Shown here: piece after piece, positions 1-10,129 of the stretch
Layout: the number at the start of each line of letters is the position of its first letter
How positions within the stretch are numbered: position 1 is the first letter of the stretch
Origin: Serripes groenlandicus
Taxonomy: Eukaryota; Mollusca; Bivalvia; Cardiida; Cardiidae
NCBI GenBank assembly: GCA_031761405.1
Contig: JASEVX010000003.1
Location: forward strand, 18,314,489 to 18,378,488
Length of the DNA stretch: 64,000 bases
Direction of reading: 5' to 3'
Notes under the pieces: model-generated
What the model was told of the DNA's origin: nothing
Databases searched by the model: none
The model's input: only the letters and a program-made list of their open reading frames with translations
Made by a program: the position numbers and the translations under genes

Positions 1-137
1 CTACTAAGCCATTATTTCTTATTATTTATCCGTTGTTGTCATTTAGTAATTGTCTGTACCAAAGGGTTTAATTACCTACAGTACATGCATGTTTACATTT
101 TTCTGGTTTTCAACAAAATTAATAACAATGCAGCCAG

Positions 138-308
138 AGCTCTAGATAAGGGATGTTTTGCTTGTTCTAAAATAGCTTATTTTATCCGCTTACTCTATGT
201 TGTGGGTACCTAAAATACGATTCTTCAGAGTACTCACAACATAGGGTTTGGTTGGATAATAAGAGATATATTGTGGGGAAACAGCTGTAAATCCCTCCTT
301 ATCTCGAC
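138..308. mobile_element. Palindromic MITE, GATAAGG-ended family, copy 1
   Basis: Ends are inverted (CTCTAGATAAGGGA at left, TCCCTCCTTATCTCGACC at right) and the centre carries an imperfect hairpin built on CTATGTTGTGGGTAC / GTACTCACAACATAG. Three more copies are in the window (3196-3408, 14826-14990, 54333-54528). No ORF. Confidence 0.75.
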
Positions 309-917
309 CCCTGATGATGTTTGTCTGTAATCTGCAAGTTCAGTTAACAATTTGTTTGCAATAGTGGATAATAATATTGAATAATGTTATGATTTATCTA
401 TAAATAGCTGATATGACAGGGCAGACAGTGCTATGAAGCTTGATTACAAAAGAAGTTATATAATCACAATAAGACACACTATTATTTAAATATATCTAAT
501 TTCACAATTTTTGGCAACAACCCATATAGATAGTAAACATATTTTCAACAGTAAACAATCTAGAAAGTAATCCTATTTTGATAACAATGTAGACACTAAT
601 TCTACTATTCATGCCAATATTCACTTTGTTTTGGTTGACTTGACAGCCAAATAGTCACGGTTTTGCTCTTTTCAAATAAATCTTTGTTACCATGCAATGC
701 CTGAAAAAATGTACTGACTGTAGTCATTGCATTTATTGAAGGCCAATAAATTTGATTTTAAATTTGTTATAAATTTGATTATGAGAGAAGCTCTGCTAAA
801 ACAAACCATTAGGCCGGCCATATAAGGCTGTAATGCTACCAGTGTAAAATCAGAGTAGCCTACACATCTATGCAGTTGGATCTTGCTGTGCACTGTTTGC
901 CAATAAGTCACAGAGAT

Positions 918-1140
918 GTTAAACCTTTTCCACACACAAACACTTTCTGACACCTCTGCAGCAGACTTTTGAAAACATTGTGATAAAAGTAGAAATTGCT
1001 CAAAATGTTACCACACTGTTACAACTTTTATTTAATTATCATACTTTCAGTTAATATAGAGATCTGCCTTATTTTAGACTTAGTATTGTTTGAGAAAAAG
1101 AGAAAACTCATGTCTTCAGCGATTTAACCCTTATCTCATT
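918..1140 (+). mobile_element. Degenerate TTAA MITE
   Basis: Left end reads TTAAACCTTTTCCACACAC followed by CACTTTCTGACACCTCTGCA and GCAGAC, the usual left terminus. The right part is eroded and merges into ordinary sequence near a TTTAACCC at about 1125. Confidence 0.55.
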
Positions 1141-1617
1141 GTTTTAAAAGTAAATTGCTGCAAAGGTGTCCAATGTTGACTTTAATAGGGGAAACATAAA
1201 CTGACGTGCTATTGCATGCAAATCTTAAATTGTCTGTTTTGTGGTTTTATTGATAAATGATAGAATTCAAATATTCTGACAAACATCTTGAAAAGTGTAT
1301 GTAGAATTCACAAATCTTATAATTGTTCCTTAATGAAAGCACTATATACATACTAAGAGTAATGATTGTCAAGATTACTCATTTCCATTACTGTGTATGA
1401 TCAATAATTAGTTGGCTGTGTGTATGGTCAACCTACTTTGGAATGGAGATTGATCATAAACAATGAATTGCTTCAATTATCATTCACTTCGTTGACAAAA
1501 CAATGCAAGTTATGATACATTTTCACTTGACCCCGCCCCTGATGTTCCAATATGCCCCTAAGTTGATAACTGTTTATTCAACTACTATAATGTTAGTGTT
1601 ATGCATAACTGCTGTAT

Positions 1618-1659
1618 GCATTTCCGGCGACATTGATGCTTTGCATCAACTTTCTCTTG
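1618..1659 (-). repeat. 5' tip of a CAAGAG-type element
   Basis: On the minus strand it reads CAAGAGAAAGTTGATGCAAA then GCATCAATGTCGCCGG: the CAAGAG start followed by a TTGATGC/GCATCAA hairpin. A second copy of the same tip is at 6956-7000 on the plus strand. The 3' end was not located. Confidence 0.5.
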
Positions 1660-2086
1660 TGTTATAAATATATTACAAATACAATTTACAAAGGAGATAA
1701 CCAAAAGCTACTGACCAGGGACCATAGAACCACTGCTGATTTGGCAGCCTGAAGCAATTTTTGGATGTAAGAGTAGAAAGGTCTTTTACCACCAAACATG
1801 AAATTATCATGGTAAAGTTGATTTTGCAAAGCATTGCTCATATCTATAGACTTTCATTCAATACAAGATAACTTTTAACGCTTTCAGACATCATGCAAAT
1901 TTGCCATATGTTGACGTATCTGTAGATACAGCTATGGAAAATATTTGACAAAAGGAGACATGATCAGGATTGATTACTTGAAAAGATCATCTCAGAGTAA
2001 TCTGGAAGCTTTACAGCATTAAGTTATAAGAAGCCTGTGATTTCATAATGATGGGAATCTGAAGTCTTATACATACAGAATGTTGT

Positions 2087-2340
2087 TTATAAGTGGATAA
2101 GTTGTGGGTATTGATAGGAGTTTAACACAGTTTTCAAAAACGTTTCAGTCATATTTATCACACCAGCCAGTTCACCTATCCATGTGTTTCCTGGCTTTTG
2201 CGTATACCAGTACTCCAAACAATAGACTACTTTTACAAATAGCATGTTAGCACAATGGCGAAAAATGTACGAAGATTGTCGCATTGGGTCCCTTGTAACA
2301 TGTAGATTCACAGAAATTGACTTACCACTCATCGAAATTG
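2087..2340 (-). repeat. Truncated copy of the 2490-2818 SINE
   Basis: Shares with the neighbouring copy the stretches for GTTTAACxCxGTTTT, CCAGCCAGTTCACCTA and CCAGTACTCCA in the same order, but lacks the tRNA-like end. Its apparent 81-codon minus ORF is a by-product of the repeat. Confidence 0.55.
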
Positions 2341-2489
2341 ATGTATGATTTTATGATTTATGTTATATACTTTAAACAATAAAGTAATAATAAGATACAT
2401 AATGTATTAACAGTTTCTATATTTTGTTTTATTAAATTTATATATTCATATATTTTAAAATTGCATACAACACTGTTAAAGGGATATAA

Positions 2490-2818
2490 CTTCAATTGAT
2501 TGATTGGGGTTTAACGCTGTTTTTAACAATTTCTCAATTATATCACTGCAGCCAGTTCACCTACTCATGTATTTCCTGGTTTTCCCACACCTGAGTACTC
2601 CACACAACGGGAAAATACCAGTACTCCACACAACAATCTTCCCAAGCAACTGGCTGCTTTTCCACATAGACTTAGCCCATTGGTGGAAGACGAATGACGC
2701 ATGTCGCATTGACTTTTGTTAAACTTCAGAAAGAAAGTTGGCCGAACCGGGATTCTTACTCACGAACGCTGGATTGACAGCCCATGACGCTACAAACTGA
2801 GCTACCGGGGCTCCTCTA
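2490..2818 (-). repeat. tRNA-derived SINE
   Basis: Read on the minus strand from about 2818 it begins with a tRNA-like head: TAGCTCAGTTTG resembles a Pol III A box and a region with CCCGGTTCGGCC resembles a decayed B-box arm. It ends at the low-coordinate side in an (AATC)-rich tail next to 2490. Typical of molluscan tRNA-headed SINEs. Confidence 0.65.
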
Positions 2819-3195
2819 TAACTACAATGTAAAGTCTTGAAGTTGAATCACCCTGGTAAATGACTAAGTTATTTCTTACATTTTTTTTATCAAATAAACA
2901 CCAATGTATCTTATAATTACTTGTTTAGTATATATAACATAAAGCATATGATAATATTATATGTCAATTTTGGTAAGTGTGAAGTTGATTTCGGAGGATT
3001 TCAGTTTTGAGGACATTTCTGTGAATCTAGGGACCATGTCACATTGGCTTTATAACACATTGGAAAGAATGTTGTCAGACTGAGCGGGAGTTTGAATTCA
3101 CAGCCCCCAACAAATTGTGAGCACCTGGTTGTTTACAGGGATTGACTCTAATTATAGTAAGTGTTTCATGTCCAAGGATTCACACTCTAAACAGA

Positions 3196-3408
3196 GGTCC
3201 AGATAAGGAGGAGTATACCGGTACCCGGATTATACAGCTCTTTTTCCCACAATATCTCACATATCATCTTACCAAACCCTATGATGTATGAACTAAAAGG
3301 AACCCCTCATTGAGACGATTCTTTTGAGTCCCCACAACATAGGCTTAGAGGGTAAAACAGGATTTTAGAACGTACAAATCCCCCCTTATCTAGGTTTCTG
3401 TCTTATTT
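3196..3408. mobile_element. Palindromic MITE, GATAAGG-ended family, copy 2
   Basis: Inverted ends GGTCCAGATAAGGAGGA and CCCCCCTTATCTAGG, with a central GATTCTTTTGAGTCCCCACA segment. It lies about 260 bp downstream of the ULK exon-1 donor. Confidence 0.75.
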
Positions 3409-3669
3409 ATAAAGATACCACTGCTTTGGCTTAATGTTTGATGCTTCAATTTATTTCTTCAATTCATGTATAAAGTGATTTTTCAAAAGCGAAACGCTTG
3501 ACATGAAGATGTCAATGTACAATACATAATCAACATGTATTTAGGTGTAACAAAATCATAACACTTATGATGCAACATTGTACAATACTTCTCTTTGTAC
3601 ACATTCAGTCATGTGTAAATTGAATAACATTGGACTAGTAACAAAGAAATCAAAGCTTGTGTAATATAC

Positions 3670-3759
3670 CTTTTTCACTCTGCCCTTGAAGACCACAGCA
3701 AACGCTCCATGACCGATAAGGTCCTTCTTACTGTATTCAAAATCACCAATAATCTCCAT
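3670..3759 (-). CDS. ULK1/2: ULK1/2 (Atg1) serine/threonine kinase, first coding exon (partial gene)
   Basis: Thirty codons beginning at an ATG encode the very N-terminus of an Atg1-type kinase: a [14 protein letters not shown] start followed by the glycine-rich ATP-binding loop [11 protein letters not shown]. The exon ends in phase 0 at a GT donor (GTATAT) just below position 3670. Vertebrate ULK2 and ULK1 begin almost identically, so family assignment is strong although only about 30 residues are seen. ULK1/2 is the initiating kinase of autophagy, acting with ATG13 and FIP200 under TOR and AMPK control (family knowledge). Remaining exons must lie left of the window; I found none in 1-3669, so intron 1 is at least 3.6 kb. 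The gene is divergent from AKAP1. Confidence 0.88.
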
Positions 3760-5250
3760 TTCATGTGCCTATGTGTGTATGTTTATAGCTTTATTTTTCG
3801 TCTGATGGCTTCGGGTTGCCAAATATTGGCTATTTTCTGCCATCCTGATTTAGATTTTCACATCATCATCCTCAAGAAAAACACAATTCACAAAGAAAGA
3901 ATATATCTAGCTATTATCTGTCATCGTTTCCAGTACTAAGAAATATTCACGTCAGGTTTAGCCTATTCTTAGTACGGAGTCTGCGTAATATATGAGAGCA
4001 TAATTTATTCCTGTAGATCAATAGTCTTGTCATCTGATTATGTTTTCATTTTTGACCGAATCACCAATTGTGCACATCCACCTGTCAAATCACATAAAGT
4101 AGTTCGATGCTAAAGCATTATTGACTATTCTGTTGAAAATACATAGGTATAATTGAATTGTAGTGAATTTAATTCAGCTATATGATAGTATAAAGACATT
4201 AACTAAGCGAGCAAACTTAATTTTAACTTTTCACTTTGTTTGTAATTCGCGGATAGATAATGAGGTCACACGCACATAGTTCGGGTACACAAAATGTTAC
4301 CTCTCGTGAGATTTTGCGATATTAACCTGATTAGACGTGAAATTGTTTTGCAAGACAAGACCACGTGTGGACTTGCTGATAAAACTAACGATTTTAAGTT
4401 TGTCAGCTGTATCTCATCGTCATCAATGCTTCCTACAGACACTGAGTATGTTTATTATCTAACTGTCACCTTAGAATTATGTGTAATATCTCAAAATAAA
4501 TTGTGCGTATCGCATCGCAAATTTTGGTTGATGCCACTGTTCGCTCAGTAAAAGAGTGGGTGGGGTAGTAATATATTGCGAAACAAGGTCGTAGTAAAAT
4601 TCACCAGCATGCCTTAATTAGCATATTTGTTTTATGAATTCAGCATTTATTATTATTGTGTCATTAAAGTCAAATGCTTATTGTGTTACCATTGAAAATG
4701 TCACACTTTTGGCTAAAAACATGTTGATAAAGTGCGATTTGTCAGAATTAGTCATGGATTGCTTGCTATTGATTCCACAACAATCTTTCTCTGTTTCACA
4801 ATTCCATGAAACTGCACAGTAAAATAAATGTATCCTGGAGTATTCTTCTTATAAACATAATGTTTTACAAATGCTTGTTATCCTCGTCTAAGAACATGTG
4901 TATACATGTTCTTTATGGAATCCAGAGTTAATTACAATTGCACTCAGTGAAATAAAACCAGCTACTTGCTAGTACCATGATTTGTTACCTAAGATTCCTT
5001 GCACATTATCAGGGTTTCATTATAAGAAAAGTCCATAGGACTTATATTGTTTGCATTTATATGTTTATAACTGAACAAAAGTCTTGTTAGTGAGTTTACG
5101 ACACCTGAAGACTCATACTTGACACTTGTAAAAGCATAACTTGTCTTGTATTGTGAAAAGCAATTGACAGGTGATTCATAACAACATCATTTGATTTACT
5201 GCACTTAAAAAAAATAGGCACACCATGATCCATCCCGTATGAATGTTACT
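3760..5250. other. ULK-AKAP1 divergent intergenic region, left part
   Basis: Immediately upstream of the ULK start codon, so it should contain the ULK 5' UTR and promoter. I see no TATA box at a convincing place and no conserved ORF; the short ORFs at 3709-3939, 4294-4551 and 4634-4822 have no recognisable product. The AKAP1 transcription start may also lie in this gap. No TTAA MITE was found between 3.4 and 9.0 kb, unlike the rest of the window. Confidence 0.4.
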
Positions 5251-5689
5251 TTTCAGTGGTGTAGGTAGATCGTTCGCCTCAGGTATAGGAGGTTGCAGGG
5301 AATGCCAGTTAACCCGACACCTAGTTATCTCGACACCCAGTCAACCCGTCCCTATTTGGTAGACCCGACACCCTATATAAATTTCATGTGTGAAATTCGG
5401 TCAACCCGACACCTCCCTATATTTTACCGTATACATGAAAAATTATTGAAACTGTATTTCCTGATCTTTGACTCAAATATATCACATTTCATGTATCTTC
5501 AAAGACTCAAAGTTCTCAAAACAGTATGTTTTCCTAACCGATTTCAAATAATGGTAGAAATCGTTAAGGCTCCTTTTAGTTTTCAGAGAATCAGTATATC
5601 ACATTTCATGTATCTTCAAAGACTTCTCAAAACAGTATGTTTTCCTAACCGATTTCAAATAATGGTAGAAAACTCGTTTTAGTTTTCAG

Positions 5690-6360
5690 AGAATCAGTTT
5701 ATCACATTTCATGTATCTTCGTTAATAATTAACGAAGGCTCCTTTTCTCCAAGAATTATGCATTTTTCTCTAAGTTTTCAACTCATCAAAATTACGGGAA
5801 TCATTATATCACATACAGTCAATTCTTAGAAGAAAGGTAGAAATCGTTAATAATTAACGAATGCTCCTTTTCTCCAAGAATTATACATTTTTCTCTTAGT
5901 TTTCAACTCATCAATATCACGGGAATCAGTATATCACATACAGTCAATTCTTAGAAGAAAGGTATAAATCGCTAATAATTAACGAATGCTCCTTTTCTCC
6001 AAGAATTATACATAAGTTTTCAACTCATCAAAATTACGGGAATCAGTATATCACATTCATTCACTAATCAATTCTTTGAAGAAAGGTAGAAATCGTTAAT
6101 AATTAACGAATGCTCCTTTTCTCCAAGAATTATACATTATTCTCTAAGTTTTCAACTCATCAATATCACGGGGAATCAGTATATCACATTCATTCACTAG
6201 TCAATTCTTAGAAGAAAGGTAGAAATCGTTAATAATTAACGAATGCTCCTTTTCTCCAAGAATTATACATTATTCTCTAAGTTTTCAACTCATCAAAATT
6301 ACGGGAATCAGTATATCACATACAGTCAATTCTTAGAAGAAAGGTAGAAATCGTTAATGT
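5690..6360 (+). repeat. Tandem array, about 5 units of 125-135 bp
   Basis: Units repeat TAGAAATCGTTAATAATTAA, CCTTTTCTCCAAGAATTATA, CAACTCATCAAAATTACGGG and ATCAGTATATCACAT in order. Each unit carries the perfect 13-bp palindrome GTTAATAATTAAC. Shorter copies of the ATATCACATTTCATGTATCT part precede it from 5478. The array is internal to the MULE-like element. Confidence 0.8.
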
Positions 6361-6724
6361 TTCTTGTAAATTATATATTTTATAAATTTTTAAATATCGT
6401 GTTTTTTTCTCTTTAACTTGCCCTTAGACACCATTCAACCTGAAAAATAAAAATTATCATCTATGATATATCGTACGAGATATTCTAGGCTCGAATTGTA
6501 AGTTATGGTAACAACAACAATAAAACGTGGTCAAATCGAAAACAGATGTGAATAAGCAACAAGCTGTGATGGAGTTTCAATGGATCAGAATAGTTTGACC
6601 GGTCAACAAAGCAAAACAGCCCTAGAAACATTGGCGCCAAATTATTTTAATAAAGGGCCATAACTTAATTAAGTTGTCACTATTATACAAATAAGGAATA
6701 TGAGTCCCATGGACATTCAACTAT

Positions 6725-7000
6725 CCTCAAAAACTCAACATGAACACTTCGTGCTCATGTGAGCTAAAAATGAAAAATATATGAACTAACGACAAACAAG
6801 TATCACAGAAAAGTACACATTAAATATGTTAAATTGAAATAAAGTAACAATAATTTGTTTAATCTCACCTGAGCACAATTAAAGGGCTCTGAGTGAGCTG
6901 TTGTCTCATATTCAAACTTAGCCTAGACATCATCAAGAACTTTTTCTTAAAGTTACAAGAGAAAGTTGATGCAAGGCATCAATGTCGCCGGAAAAGACTG
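6725..7000 (+). repeat. Fragments of CAAGAG...GAGCTAAAAA elements inside the MULE-like element
   Basis: A 3' end (hairpin with CTTCG loop, then GTGAGCTAAAAA) lies at about 6738-6775, and a 5' start with the TTGATGC/GCATCAA hairpin at 6956-7000. Between them is a short AT-rich piece with further element-like sequence (TCTCACCTGAGCACAAT). These look like older nested insertions. Confidence 0.45.
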
Positions 7001-9066
7001 CATTGATTTATTTTTTAACACACATGTATTCTTGACTTTCATTAGTCTAAACATACACATAATGTTTTCATAAGGACTAATTCCAGGATTTTTGAAATTC
7101 CACATAGATCTACAAATTTCAGGATTTCTTTTGGTCAGGATTTTGGATGTTTTGTATTTGTCAATAAAACCACAACAAATTATACATTTTGGGATTTAAA
7201 TCAACATGCAATAAAAAGCTATTAAATATTTCCATGTCTGAAGCAACAATGAAAACCCTTAAACATTGAGAAAACGGTTAAATTGCTGAAGACATGAACT
7301 TCCTCCTTTTTAATAATAATTATAATAAATATTTCACAGATGTTAAAATTTATCCTTGTATGTTTAAAAAGTAGACCACACTTGAAACAACATATCAGCT
7401 AAATTGTTTATCTAAATCGTTGATGCATACAATATATGTTTGGCGCAAGAGAAATGCCAGTTGCGAGTCCCATTACTATTTAATAGGTGGCAAGTATGAA
7501 ATTAATTGGGTGCGAAAGAGCAGATTTTCTTTATTTCTAAATCTATTGTTTATCAGAGTTTTTTCTTCTCTCAATTTGTTTCAAGCCAAATAATCATTTA
7601 ATTCACATATATTTAAACTTTTAAGTGTGTAATATTAGCTATCTATCTGTTATAAGGTGTTTGAGCATTCTTTCGAAATGTTGACCCTCGTTTCAAAATC
7701 CGAGTCGTAGTGTCAAACATCGAAGAAAGTGAATAAAAAATCAGGCAAAGCTTTAGTGCATTCGAGAGAAAAAAGCATTTCTGTAGTATCTGCCTTTCTC
7801 CTATATTCGACCCATGCACTCGTTTCGTGACGTTTAAGAAATCAATTTGTCGTGCGACATTTTTTGTATGCATAAAAAAGTCACTTTTCTAAGTTTACAT
7901 TTTACTTCCGGTTACTTCGCTTTGTTTACATTTTGGCAATATGAAACTAGGTCACAAACTGAGGAAAAGGCGTTTCGACGTTCACGACCGATAAACAGGC
8001 TTATATTTGAGACATATTTTCACCAATTATTCTTATTTTTGTTTCTGTTACCAGTTTATGTTGATACTTATCTATTAAAAGGAGAATTCGACGTTATTTT
8101 AATATCGATAATCGGCTGCAAGCAGGTGCGCGTATGTAATCAAATTAGACTGTGCGACGTAAAGGTTTGTAGTTATCGCCTTTTGATTACATAGTTTATG
8201 AAAATAAAGTATCCCAGTCTAGCTAATAGGGACTATTTGTCTTCGTAAATAAAACACAAAAACGTAAATGCCAGTCAAAATAAAGAAACTGCACATACTT
8301 AAAACATCGGAATATTTATTTCATTTTAGATGTGTCATAACTTAGTGTTTTTAAACAAACGCAATTGTAATATGTTCAAGACATTTAAAAAAAAATATAT
8401 AATAATAACCCCCCCTCCCATGTCATTTCCGAAAACCTATTAAAAATAGAAGTCGCGGGCTTCTGCCCGGCGACTAATAAATAACGCCCGATACTTAAAG
8501 TAATAATTTTTAAATGAGGTGTCGGGTTATCCAAAAAAGGTGTCGGTTTAACCGAAAAGGGGACGGGTTGACTCCGAATTTTACCTCTAGGTGTCGGGTT
8601 AACCAAAAAAGGTGTCGGATTAACCGAAAAGGGGACGGGTTGACTGGGTGTCGAGATAACTAGGTGTCGGGTTGACTGGATACCGGTTGCAGGTTGTGGT
8701 ACGGTAGTTAAAGGGTAAGCATTACCACAGACATTCTGGTGTCAGAATAAATAGACCAGTAGTACTGGTAACTTACCTAGAAAATACTGTGATATAACTG
8801 AAACTATGTTGAAAGAGGTGTGAAACACCAATCAATCAATCAACCCTTAGGAATAGTCATGGGCTCGTGGAACATAGCAAAACTCACTGGATTATGTGAA
8901 CATTCACACAGAGAACATGTCTACTTATTTCAGAGTGTAGTTGTACAAATGATATAATATGCACATGTTGGTGTTAAAATATTTTCCACAACATCTAGTA
9001 ACATTTAGACAATGCTATTTTCTCTTCCAAGTGTAGATCTATATGTAAATATTTTTTTCTTTTCAG

Positions 9067-9100
9067 ACGGTTGGGAAATTAAAGAACAAAAGCCTGAAAT
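9067..9100 (+). other. AKAP1: AKAP1 5' UTR at the start of the first coding exon
   Basis: A long pyrimidine tract ending TTTCAG (AG at 9065-9066) lies 34 bp before the ATG, so the first coding exon is probably exon 2, with a non-coding exon upstream that I could not place. Confidence 0.55.
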
Positions 9101-10129
9101 ATGTCTAACTTAAAAACAGTTATTACATTTGCCATTCCGGTTGTGACCGCCTTGTTTGGCTTGCTATGGTTGCTTGGGAAAAAGAAACCCCCAGCTCGCA
9201 AGAAACTAAAACTTGATGATGAAAACGATATAAAGGTTAATCAGATAAGAAAAAGTACTGATGAACAAAGGAATGACAACAATTCAGCAGATTCCTTGAA
9301 TGCATTGTCAAACATACAAGAACAAATGGTTTTGGAATCCAACCTAAAGTCAAGCCAGGAGCCAGAAGCAAATAAAATACCAGACACTGTTGTTGTTGAG
9401 CAAATAACTCCAGTCATTGAAACCAAACTTAAGAGTCAGGCTGTGAATGAAACATTTGTGAAACCTGTTAAAGATGAACCAGTGCTGAATGATGTAAATG
9501 ATTCATTACTTTCACAAATTATTGTCACAGATATGCATGTTGGATCTTCAAATGACAAAAATGGGCTAGAGGACATTACTTGTAATGGAAATGAAATGTC
9601 AACATTTGTATGTGAAAGGATTGTACCAGATGTTGAGGACAGTCTAAACATATCACCAGAAATTGTTAATAAGGATCAAGCTGAAATTATACAGACAGTT
9701 GAATTTAGTTCCGTTTTAGAAACAAATTCTGAAAAAGTAACACATGAATCACAAACACCAACTGACATTGTACCAGAAGAAAATGTTATTGAAGTTTCTA
9801 ATGAAAAGCCCTCCTCACAAATGTCAAAGTCATGGCATGAAGATGTTGAGGAAAGTGAAAAGAATTCAAATGGTTTTCTTGAAGAAAGTGAAACCAATGT
9901 AAGCAATGTGGAATCAGACAAAAAGCTGCCTGCTGCAGTTAACAATTTTATAAAAGATTCATGCAGCCCTATAAAGCATGTGAATGACATGCGTAGTTTG
10001 TCAAAGGATAGATCCTCAATGTCGCCACAATCCAAAAATTCCAGCCCAGTCAGCAGAAATATTAAAAAAGTTAAAGATGAAAGTCTTAATCACTCTGAAT
10101 CGTCATCAAGCTGTGATAACTCGAGTGAG
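9101..10129 (+). CDS. AKAP1: AKAP1 coding exon 1: mitochondrial anchor and acidic linker
   Basis: 343 codons. The frame stays open 18 bp past the donor, to a TGA at 10145-10147. I place the donor at GAG|GTTCGT (10130), which joins in phase 0 to exon 2; an alternative GT at 10125 would be out of phase. The linker is rich in E, S, N and V; candidate amphipathic stretch QAEIIQTVEFSSVLE is a guess for PKA binding. Confidence 0.9.

Larger units (their letters stand above)
1..3669. other. ULK intron 1 (part), repeat-bearing, no further exon seen
   Basis: AT-rich intronic sequence downstream of the ULK first exon. It holds two copies of a palindromic MITE, one old TTAA MITE, the 5' tip of a CAAGAG element and two copies of a tRNA-related SINE, listed separately. 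Outside these (about 309-917, 1141-1620 and 1660-2086) I see no coding potential or RNA gene. Confidence 0.5.
5300..8684. mobile_element. Non-autonomous MULE-like DNA transposon, 3.4 kb
   Basis: Bounded by a 9-bp direct repeat GGTTGCAGG (5291-5299 and 8685-8693) and by long inverted ends: from 5305 and to 8679 about 48 bp match as inverted repeats with one mismatch, starting CCAGTYAACCCGACACCTAG. Similar GGTGTCGGGTT motifs repeat further in on both sides (5400-5420, 8515-8635). A 9-bp duplication with long TIRs fits the Mutator/MULE superfamily; Merlin-type is an alternative. The interior holds a tandem array and CAAGAG-element pieces and no transposase. A 115-codon ORF at 7847-8194 has no recognisable domain. 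Confidence 0.7.
5251..8843 (+). repeat. tRNA-derived SINE split by the 5300-8684 insertion
   Basis: The left part (5251-5299) has GTGGTGTAGGTAGATCGTTC, a tRNA-like A-box side, and reaches the start of the B-box arm (GAGGTTGCAGG). The right part (8685-8843) resumes with GGTTGCAGGTTGTGG, then a body sharing AGTACTGGTAACTTACC with the SINE at 58360, and ends in (AATC)n. The duplicated GGTTGCAGG marks the insertion point. Confidence 0.75.

Noticed and set aside
5293..5682. 129-codon ORF at the left end of the MULE-like element
   Set aside because: Its codons come from the inverted-repeat end and two copies of a tandem unit; the peptide itself is internally repeated.
7847..8194. 115-codon protein-coding gene
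   Set aside because: No recognisable domain, lies inside the MULE-like element, and has no splice or family support.
9436..10035. Minus-strand ORFs over AKAP1 exon 1
   Set aside because: Antisense shadows of the AKAP1 frame, with no independent support.
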